Assembly: GCA_902802975.1 (NCBI GenBank)
Contig: CADCOF010000232.1
Coordinates: forward strand, 1 to 7,728
Direction: 5' to 3'
Length of the DNA stretch: 7,728 bases
DNA from: an uncultured Ruminococcus sp.
GTDB lineage: Bacteria; Bacillota; Clostridia; Oscillospirales; Acutalibacteraceae
The translations under genes and the position numbers were made by a program. A model generated the notes under the pieces. The model did no database searches and had not been told where the DNA came from. It was given only the letters and a program-made list of their open reading frames with translations. Within the stretch, counting starts at the first letter, position 1; each line of letters begins with the position of its first letter. Below are positions 1 to 6,500 of this stretch, piece by piece.

Positions 1-695
1 AGTTTATCGATAAAGAGCTGCACAAGCAGGCGGTCTACGGTCTGCCCGAGTTTTTCAGAGATAAGATAAAAGGCACAAAGCTTATCGCAAATCCCGGCTG
101 CTACACAACATGCGTTCCGCTTGCGCTTGCGCCCGCCGTTGTAAACGGTTATATCGAGATGACCGGTATTATCGCTGACTGCAAAAGCGGTGTTACAGGG
201 TCGGGAAGAGGTCTTTCGCAGGGCACTCATTACCCCGATCTCAACGAGGGTTTCCACCCATATAAAGTTGCAGCACACCGCCACACGCCCGAGATCGAGC
301 AGACTTTGTGCAAATTGAGCGGTCTTGACAGCGTGAAGATCACGTTTGTTCCGCATCTTCTGCCTGTAAACCGCGGCATTCTTGCCACATGTTACGCAAA
401 GCTAAAGGACGGCGTGACAAAGGAGCAGCTTAGAGCCGCTTATGAGGAGTACTATAAGGACGAGCCGTTCGTGAGACTTTTGCCTGACGGAAAGACAGCT
501 GATATCCATAACATAAAATATTCGAATTACTGTGATGTATCGATATTTGTTGATACACGCACGGGCACATTCGTAGCTGCCTCAGCGATAGACAACATGG
601 TAAAGGGCGCAGCCGGTCAGGCTATTCAGAATATGAATATCATATTCGGTCTTGACGAGACAACGGGTCTTAACATTACGCCGCCGGCATTCTAA
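1..695 (+). CDS. argC: N-acetyl-gamma-glutamyl-phosphate reductase, 5' end outside the window
   Basis: Third step of ornithine synthesis: NADPH-dependent reduction of N-acetylglutamyl 5-phosphate to the semialdehyde, in the cytosol. The reading frame is open from base 3 to the TAA at 693-695, giving 230 visible residues. A type-1 ArgC is usually about 345 residues, so roughly the first third (the NADP-binding Rossmann part) lies upstream. The catalytic cysteine is in the motif ANPGCYTT (Cys codon 99-101). Downstream come the family motifs SGVTGSGRG and HRHTPEIEQ; the first His of HRH lies 59 residues after the Cys, the spacing I recall for the catalytic Cys/His pair of this family. The first ATG in the window (159) is internal and is not a start, because conserved sequence including the active site precedes it. 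The stop lies 12 nt before argJ, which fits co-transcription. Identification is firm; only the truncation by the window edge limits it. Confidence 0.96.
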   Translation, partial: FIDKELHKQAVYGLPEFFRDKIKGTKLIANPGCYTTCVPLALAPAVVNGYIEMTGIIADCKSGVTGSGRGLSQGTHYPDLNEGFHPYKVAAHRHTPEIEQTLCKLSGLDSVKITFVPHLLPVNRGILATCYAKLKDGVTKEQLRAAYEEYYKDEPFVRLLPDGKTADIHNIKYSNYCDVSIFVDTRTGTFVAASAIDNMVKGAAGQAIQNMNIIFGLDETTGLNITPPAF

Positions 696-707
696 AGGAG
701 AATTACG

Positions 708-1934
708 ATGAGTTATAAATTTATCCCAAACGGAACCGTCACCACACCTACGGGTTTCAAGGCCGCGGGCGCAGTGGGCGGCGTTAAGCCGAGCAATACC
801 ACAAAGCGCGATATTATGATGATCGCAAGCGATACGCCGTGTACGGCTGCCGGCGTGTTTACACAAAATCTTGTGAAAAGTTCGGCTGTTCTGCTCACAA
901 AAAAGCACCTCGAAAACGGTACGGCGCAGGCTGTTATCGCAAATTCGGGCAATGCCAACACATGCAACGCAGACGGCATGGAAAAAGCGGAGAAAATGGC
1001 GACGCTTGCAGCGACTAATCTGGATATAGACCCCGACGACGTAATTGTTGCGTCTACGGGCGTTATCGGTCAGGTGCTGCCTATCGAGCCGTTTGAAAAA
1101 GCCGTGCCGGAGATCGCCTCAGCGATGAGCGAAAACGGCGGCAGCGACGCGGCAGAAGCGATAATGACAACCGACACGGTCAAAAAAGAAGCCGCAGTCA
1201 GCGTTGAACTTTCCAACAAGGTGATTACTATCGGCGCAATCGCAAAGGGCAGCGGCATGATACATATCAATATGGGTACGATGCTCAGTTTTGCCGCAAC
1301 GGACGCCGCTATTTCCGCAGAAATGCTGAAATCCGCTCTTGAAGAGGCGGTTGACGTAAGCTACAACATGGTAAGCGTTGACGGCGACACTTCAACGAAC
1401 GATACTCTCACAATCATGGCAAACGGCGCGGCAGGCAACGAAATCATCACAACGCGCAACGCAGATTATGCGGCGTTTACCGAGGGCTTGACTGCACTGT
1501 TCAAAAAAATGGCGAAAATGCTTGCAGCGGACGGCGAAGGCGCAACAAAGCTCATCGTATGCAGAGTAAACGGCGCAAAAACAAAGTCGGACGCAAAGGG
1601 TGCGGCAAAGGCAGTGATATGCTCCAGTCTTGTCAAGGCGATGATATTCGGCGCAGACGCTAACTTCGGAAGAGTGCTGTGCGCGCTGGGGTATTCGGGC
1701 TGCGATATAGATATAAGCAAAGTTGACGTTGCATTTTCATCTGTTAGCGGCAGAGTTGAAGTGTGCAGCAACGGCGCGGGCATTGAGTTTTCGGAGGAGC
1801 TTGCAAAGAAAGTTCTGCTCGAAAAAGAGATCACAATTGAAGTGGAGCTTAACGATGGAGACGGCGCGGCGGAAGGCTACGGCTGTGACCTTACGTATGA
1901 CTACGTAAAGATCAACGGCGATTACAGAACGTGA
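708..1934 (+). CDS. argJ: Glutamate N-acetyltransferase / ornithine acetyltransferase (ArgJ)
   Basis: Transfers the acetyl group from N-acetylornithine to glutamate, closing the acetyl cycle; many ArgJ proteins can also use acetyl-CoA to start it. 408 residues, normal for the family. It is made as a precursor that cleaves itself into alpha and beta chains at a conserved Thr, which becomes the N-terminal nucleophile. Here the site is KGSGMIHINMGTML, with Thr at residue 191 (codon 1278-1280). The residue before it is Gly190 where Ala is commoner. The oxyanion-hole pair is the Thr117-Gly118 of ASTGVIGQ. The C-terminus CDLTYDYVKINGDYRT is the classic ArgJ ending. The start ATG has AAAGGAG at 694-700, 7 nt upstream, which overlaps the argC stop, so translation is probably coupled. 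Whether this ArgJ is mono- or bifunctional cannot be read from sequence; no standalone N-acetylglutamate synthase is certain in the window, which mildly favours bifunctional. Confidence 0.97.
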   Translation: MSYKFIPNGTVTTPTGFKAAGAVGGVKPSNTTKRDIMMIASDTPCTAAGVFTQNLVKSSAVLLTKKHLENGTAQAVIANSGNANTCNADGMEKAEKMATLAATNLDIDPDDVIVASTGVIGQVLPIEPFEKAVPEIASAMSENGGSDAAEAIMTTDTVKKEAAVSVELSNKVITIGAIAKGSGMIHINMGTMLSFAATDAAISAEMLKSALEEAVDVSYNMVSVDGDTSTNDTLTIMANGAAGNEIITTRNADYAAFTEGLTALFKKMAKMLAADGEGATKLIVCRVNGAKTKSDAKGAAKAVICSSLVKAMIFGADANFGRVLCALGYSGCDIDISKVDVAFSSVSGRVEVCSNGAGIEFSEELAKKVLLEKEITIEVELNDGDGAAEGYGCDLTYDYVKINGDYRT

Positions 1935-1946
1935 TCGCAGGGCATG

Positions 1947-1951
1947 GGAGG
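1947..1951 (+). promoter_or_regulatory. Ribosome binding site that fixes the argB start
   Basis: GGAGG lies 10 nt before the ATG at 1962. The alternative ATG at 1944 sits on the edge of this site and has no comparable Shine-Dalgarno sequence of its own, so 1962 is the better start. Confidence 0.7.
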
Positions 1952-1961
1952 AAATATCAAG

Positions 1962-2822
1962 ATGAACATATCAAATGCCGAAAAAGCGCACGTTCTTGTG
2001 CAGGCATTGCCGTATATACAAAAATATTACGGGCGTACGGTTGTTGTAAAGTACGGCGGCAACGCAATGATAAACGAGGAGCTTAAAGACGCTGTCATGC
2101 ACGACATTGCGCTTTTGAAGCTTGTTGGAATAAACGTTGTGCTTGTTCACGGCGGCGGTCCCGAAATAACGGACATGTTAAAGCGTGTCAACAAGGAGAG
2201 CCGATTTGTAAACGGTCTGAGAGTAACAGACCAAGAAACGATCGATATTGTACAGATGGTACTTGCCGGAAAGGTGAACAAAAGTCTTGTGCAGCATTTG
2301 CAGAAGGCGGGCGCACCGGCGGTGGGTCTGTGCGGACTCGACGGAAAAATGCTGATAGCCGAAAAGCTGATCACGAGCGAGGATATAGGATTTGTCGGCG
2401 AGATCACCGAGGTCAATCCAAAGGTGATCAAGGATGTTATAAATTCGGGTTTTGTGCCGATAATTTCCACAATCGCAGACGGCAAGGGCGGCGATGAAGT
2501 ATTCAACATAAATGCCGATATAGCCGCGTCGAGAATTGCCGCCGAGCTTGAGGCGTGCAAGCTTATCCTCATGACAGATATACGAGGGCTGCTCAAGGAC
2601 AAAGACGACGAAAGCACTCTTATCCCGTGCGTGAACGTATCGGAAGTGCCGATGCTCAAGCGCGAGGGCATAATCAGCGGCGGTATGATACCGAAGATCG
2701 ACTGCTGCGTTGAAGCCGTAAGGCGAGGAGTATCGAGAGCGTACATAATTGACGGCAGGATACCCCACTCAATACTTATCGAAATGCTGACAGCCGAAGG
2801 CATAGGCACAATGTTTTATTAG
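1962..2822 (+). CDS. argB: Acetylglutamate kinase (ArgB), N-helix (probably arginine-sensitive) type
   Basis: Phosphorylates N-acetylglutamate with ATP, the second step and usual feedback-control point of the pathway. 286 residues from the chosen start, typical of the amino-acid kinase family enzyme. Visible motifs: VVVKYGGNAM with ATP-contacting Lys30, the glycine-rich HGGGPEI, NINADIAASRIA, and GGMIPKIDCCVEA with Lys245. A mobile N-terminal helix (about residues 4-23, ending ALPYIQKYYGRT) precedes the core. In characterised kinases this helix links dimers into the ring hexamer that arginine inhibits, and it is absent from the arginine-insensitive E. coli enzyme. The C-terminal DGRIPHSILIEML...GIGTM region also fits the sensitive class. 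So I infer feedback inhibition by arginine. An upstream in-frame ATG at 1944 would add six residues, but it overlaps the ribosome binding site and is rejected. The gap from argJ is 27 nt. Confidence 0.96.
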   Translation: MNISNAEKAHVLVQALPYIQKYYGRTVVVKYGGNAMINEELKDAVMHDIALLKLVGINVVLVHGGGPEITDMLKRVNKESRFVNGLRVTDQETIDIVQMVLAGKVNKSLVQHLQKAGAPAVGLCGLDGKMLIAEKLITSEDIGFVGEITEVNPKVIKDVINSGFVPIISTIADGKGGDEVFNINADIAASRIAAELEACKLILMTDIRGLLKDKDDESTLIPCVNVSEVPMLKREGIISGGMIPKIDCCVEAVRRGVSRAYIIDGRIPHSILIEMLTAEGIGTMFY

Positions 2823-2859
2823 CGGCGTGCCGCCGCTCCCAATACGCGGTTTGTTTTTT
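2821..2859 (+). terminator. Weak hairpin with displaced T-tract at the end of argB
   Basis: A perfect 7-bp stem AGCGGCG / CGCCGCT with a 3-nt loop (2821-2837) overlaps the last two bases of the argB stop codon. The T-rich run TTTGTTTTTT (2850-2859) starts 12 nt further on, too far for a textbook intrinsic terminator. An alternative 4-bp hairpin, CCGC 2833-2836 with GCGG 2846-2849, abuts the T-run but competes with the stronger stem. It may act as a weak first terminator, or simply protect the mRNA 3' end. Confidence 0.35.
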
Positions 2860-2890
2860 CGGTTGCATAGCTTTTAAGCACGTGTGCCCC

Positions 2891-2920
2891 GTCGTGCCCG
2901 GCACGACTACTTTTTTATTT
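2891..2920 (+). terminator. Rho-independent terminator after argCJB
   Basis: Perfect 7-bp stem GTCGTGC (2891-2897) and GCACGAC (2901-2907) with loop CCG, followed after TAC by TTTTTTATTT (2911-2920). This is the arrangement of an intrinsic terminator on the plus strand. It closes the argCJB transcript about 70 nt past the argB stop and implies that the downstream acetyltransferase and the ArgD fusion need their own promoter or depend on read-through. Confidence 0.78.
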
Positions 2921-2939
2921 ACATGAGTCGAAATGTAAA
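2918..2939. promoter_or_regulatory. Inverted repeat TTTACAT-N8-ATGTAAA, possible operator
   Basis: Two perfect 7-base arms (2918-2924 and 2933-2939) are separated by 8 nt, immediately after the terminator T-tract and before a TATAAC (2945-2950). Position and AT-rich dyad symmetry would suit a regulator site for the downstream pair, but no known operator consensus is matched. It does not fit the ArgR ARG-box pattern well. It could equally be incidental secondary structure. Confidence 0.25.
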
Positions 2940-2960
2940 AAGTGTATAACAGCATAAAGT

Positions 2961-3010
2961 TTTTGCCCCGCTTTTTTCAAAAAGCGGGCGGGGTCTGGGG
3001 CAGAGCCCTG
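2961..3010. repeat. GC-rich intergenic hairpin element, probably a dispersed repeat
   Basis: A perfect 10-bp stem (CCCGCTTTTT 2967-2976 with AAAAAGCGGG 2979-2988) is followed by a second imperfect stem, GGGTCTG (2991-2997) with CAGAGCCC (3001-3008), closed with one bulged G. The composition differs sharply from the flanking AT-rich spacer and the block does not code. From memory, similar 'GCCCCGCTTTTTTC...GGGGTCTGGGGCAGAGCCC' blocks recur between genes in Oscillospiraceae. That the element is repeated cannot be shown from this window, since only one copy is present. Confidence 0.45.
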
Positions 3011-3083
3011 GTGAAGAGTGATAAAGCTGCCGTTGGTATTGGTGAACTCAACCCGCATTACAAATTGAACTTAAACCGGGGGT

Positions 3084-3548
3084 ATGGTGATATTGAAAAA
3101 AGACATAGAAATACAGATCAGACCTATGACGATACAGGATTACGATGAAGTGTTCGCAATGTGGCAGATCACCACAAAGCGTGCGCTTTCTGATGCGGAC
3201 AGCAGGGAGAACATCGGATTTTACCTTGGCAGAAATCCCGGCATGTCGCAGGTGGCTGTTGTAAACGGAAAAATAGTAGGTACTGTTCTCTGCGGTCATG
3301 ACGGGAGAAGAGGTTTTATTCATCATATGGCAGTGCTGCCGGATTATCGCCGCCATCAGATCGGTATGAAGCTTGCAGCAAAAGGTCTTGACGCTATCGC
3401 GGCATCAGGTATAGCAAAAACACATATATTTTGCTATACCAATAACGAATTAGGTCAAAGCTTTTGGAAAGCTATGGGCTGGACAAAGCGTGACGATGTG
3501 TACGTGTTCTCTTCTTCTTCGGGACAGAACGGTTCATCGACACTTTAG
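3084..3548 (+). CDS. GNAT-family N-acetyltransferase (YpeA-like)
   Basis: A single-domain acetyl-CoA-dependent acyltransferase of about 154 residues, the usual GNAT size. The N-terminal strand IQIRPMTIQDYDEVFAMW is a standard GNAT opening. The core strand VGTVLCGHDGRRGFIHHMAV leads into the acetyl-CoA loop LPDYRRHQIGMKLAAKGL, where the usual R-x-x-G-x-G/A is R-R-H-Q-I-G, with Gln in place of the first Gly. The C-terminal motif is NELGQSFWKAMGWTKRDD, the common 'FW/Y-k-x-GF' ending. Start: GGGGG at 3078-3082 is too close to ATG 3084, so GTG 3087 or TTG 3093 are possible true starts; this changes at most three residues. Its stop is 22 nt before the fusion gene, so the two are probably co-transcribed. 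The substrate is unknown. The location inside an arginine cluster permits, but does not show, an N-acetylglutamate synthase role; peptide, antibiotic or small-molecule acetylation are equally open. Confidence 0.85.
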   Translation: MVILKKDIEIQIRPMTIQDYDEVFAMWQITTKRALSDADSRENIGFYLGRNPGMSQVAVVNGKIVGTVLCGHDGRRGFIHHMAVLPDYRRHQIGMKLAAKGLDAIAASGIAKTHIFCYTNNELGQSFWKAMGWTKRDDVYVFSSSSGQNGSSTL

Positions 3549-3555
3549 TAATAAC

Positions 3556-3560
3556 AGGAG
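3556..3560 (+). promoter_or_regulatory. Ribosome binding site that fixes the start of the fusion gene
   Basis: AGGAG is placed 10 nt before ATG 3571. The reading frame is open back to an ATG at 3490, but that start lies inside the acetyltransferase gene, has no such site, and would add 27 residues of out-of-frame GNAT sequence. 3571 is followed by a short positively charged leader and the first membrane helix, as expected. Confidence 0.75.
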
Positions 3561-3570
3561 TTGTAATTCA

Positions 3571-6500
3571 ATGAAAGAGAATGTCTTGACAGCAAAAACA
3601 AGACCTAAACAGAACTTTGCCTTGAAAGCTTTTTTGCTCGGAATGGCAATGGCTGCGGTCTTTGTTTTGCCGAATACGATCATTTACAAAGGCGTCTATT
3701 TGTTCTACGCCGATTTTAATATGCAGGTCGTGCCGTTTTATCAGCATATGGTGCGCGCTGTCCATGAGGGAAATGTTGGCTGGGATTGGTACACAGACTT
3801 GGGTTCGTCCTTTGTCGGTACATATTCGTTTTACAATCTCGGCAGCCCATTCTTCTGGATAATGGCGATGTTCCCCGCTGCCGCTGTGCCGTATATCATC
3901 GGTCCGCTGCAGATTTTGAAATTCGGCGTCTCCGCCCTCACCGCTTATATGTTCATGAGCAGATATGTCAAGAATAAAAATAACGCGGTTTTAGGTGCGA
4001 TTTTATATGCGTTTTCGGGCGCGGCTATGTATGATATAATATTCCATTTTATAGACATCATGGCACTGTTCCCGCTCACTCTCTGGGCACTTGACAGATA
4101 TGTTCACGAGGATAAACGCGGGTGGTTTGCGTTTACGGTCGCTTTGTGCGCCGTGACAAACTACTACCTCTTTACCGGCGTTGCCGTGTTCCTTCTCATT
4201 TATTGGGTGGTTCGCATGGTCACGGGTTCATATAAGCTCGACGCGCGCCATTCGTTCTACCTCTTGATTGAGGCTATTCTCGGTACCGGCGTCGCCGCTG
4301 CAATACTCCTTCCAACCGTGTATCACGTCGTCGGAAATAGTCGTTTGTCTGCATCGGATATGTCCGGCTGGGGGCTTTGGGCGTACAAAACAGGCTACGA
4401 ATACCTGAATGTTTTGCTTGCGTTTATCATGCCTCCTGAGTTCCCCGAAACGGAGATATTCATTGGCGGCTACGTTCACAAATGGGTTTCAAATACAGCG
4501 TATCTGCCGTTGTTCGGTACCGCGGGCATGTTCGCCGTTATGCTCAACAAGCACAGAAACAAGTGGATCAGGGTTTTATACGGCGTGTGTGCAGTGTTCC
4601 TCTTTGTTCCGGTTCTCAACAGTTCGTTCCAGCTTTTCACAAATTATAACTACATGCGCTGGCTGTTTATGCTGCTTATTGTTATGGCTCTCGGTACCGT
4701 CATGGCACTTGAAGACCCCTCAACAAAGTGGAAAAAGGCTATTGCACTTGATCTCACTGTTACGGCTGCAGCTGTCATTATAATGGGCTTCACTCCCGTA
4801 AAAACGATGATCGAAGATAAACAAACCACAGTATTTGGTATTTATGCTTCAAGTGCGGAGTTCTGGGAGCTTTCATGCGTTGCTTTGGCTAATATTGCGC
4901 TGCTTTGTCTGTTTATACATCTTTACAAAAAAAATACAGACAAATGCAGACGTTACGCCTCGATGGTTCTTGTATGTTCTATTATCGGAACTCTCGCGTC
5001 AACCTTTGTTCCCAACGCGCGTATAGGCTACAACAGTATCAACCCACAGAAAAACGGTCTGCTGAACGCCGATGTTTCAACGACAGGTATTACCGATTTT
5101 GACGATTGGCGCAGCGATGTTATCACTCAGTTCAACTGGTCGCAGTATAAAGCAGATAAGGATTCACTTCCCGAAAATATGAATGCAAAAAGCTTTACCG
5201 AAAGTGATTCCAAATTTTATGATCAGCTTGCTAAAGAAAAGGATAAAGACCTCGGAATATACGAAATAGATAACGCTACAATTTATTGGAATATTCCCGG
5301 TTTTGGTCATTTCCACAGCACGGTCAACAGCTCGATAGGCGATTTCTACTATGGCTTGGGCGTTGAACGAAATACACTTTCGAATCCGTCGCAGGCGTTT
5401 TACGCGCTGAGATCATTTTTATCCGTAAAATATATGTTTGGTATAACAGATTCAATTTTAAGTTTTACGGAATCCAACGATGAACCCACATATCCCGGCT
5501 GGAAGTATGTAAACTCATGGGGCAAATATGATATTTATGAAAATGAATACGTACTTCCTCACGGTATGACTTTCGACAGGTATATGTCGGCGGCAGATTT
5601 TCAGAAGGTACCCGAGGAGTACAGACATCTTGTGCTTGTCAATACGCTTGTGACAGATTCCATCGATAACCTGTTTGAGTTCGCTGCAGCGGGTATGGAG
5701 CAGGTTCACGAGAACGATTTCGACTTCACGCAGGAAGAGTATATCAAGAGCTGTGAGGATAGAATAGCCTCCGGTGTGTCATCGTTTACAAAAGATAAAA
5801 AAGGCTTCGAGGCGACTATCACAACCGGCGACAAAGAAGAATACGTCCTGTTCAATATTCCGTATGATTCGGGCTGGAAGGCTACAGTCAACGGAGTGAA
5901 GACTAAAGTTGAGCTTGCGGATTACGGTTTTATGATTGTAAAAGTTCCCGCAAATATGGAGAGTGTGATCAGATTCGACTACCATACGCAGGGCACAACT
6001 TACGGCGCGTTTATCACTGCGGTTTGCCTTATTATGCTGTTTATCTATCTCGCCGTTGTAAAAGTCAGAACGGCTGCCGACGCAGAGGAAGAGCAGAAGG
6101 CAATTGAGGAGCGCAAGAACCGCCGCGCAGATGAGAAAACGGATAGCGCCGAAAATGACGATGATGATCTTGACGGATTGACTGTGTTCGATATTGTAAA
6201 GCAAACAGAAGAAAACACAATGATGCAGGTTTACAAGAGAGTGCCTGTCGTTCTGGAGAGAGGTTTCGGCGCAGTCGGATTCGATATCAACGACAAAAAA
6301 TATATTGACTTCACGTCCGGTATAGGTGTAAATGCTTTGGGTTATGCAGACGGCAGATGGGCAGAGGCTGTTGAAAAACAAATATATACAGTTCAGCATA
6401 CATCTAATTTGTATTACAATACAACTCAGATATCTCTTGCGGAAATGCTGTGTGCAAAGACAGGATTCAGCAGAGTATTCTTCGCAAATTCCGGCGCAGA

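Noticed and set aside
2147..2809. 196- and 220-codon minus-strand ORFs over argB
   Set aside because: Both are shadows of argB in other frames with low-complexity composition.
2918..2950. Promoter TTTACA (2918-2923) with TATAAC (2945-2950)
   Set aside because: The spacing is 21 nt against the usual 16-18, and no better -35 fits that -10. A promoter should exist here, but I cannot place it.
3033..3064. Second promoter candidate TTGGTA with TACAAA
   Set aside because: The spacer is 20 nt and both boxes are poor matches.
2942..3148. 68-codon plus-strand ORF across the spacer
   Set aside because: It reads through the hairpin repeat and overlaps the GNAT start; no motif or ribosome binding site supports it.
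3490..3570. Earlier in-frame ATG for the fusion gene at 3490
   Set aside because: It lies inside the GNAT gene, has no ribosome binding site, and the extra 27 residues are out-of-frame GNAT sequence; ATG 3571 has AGGAG at 10 nt.
6220..6225. ATG codons at 6220 and 6223 as an independent ArgD start
   Set aside because: They would remove the conserved N-terminal segment TVFDIVKQTEEN and lack a clear Shine-Dalgarno sequence.
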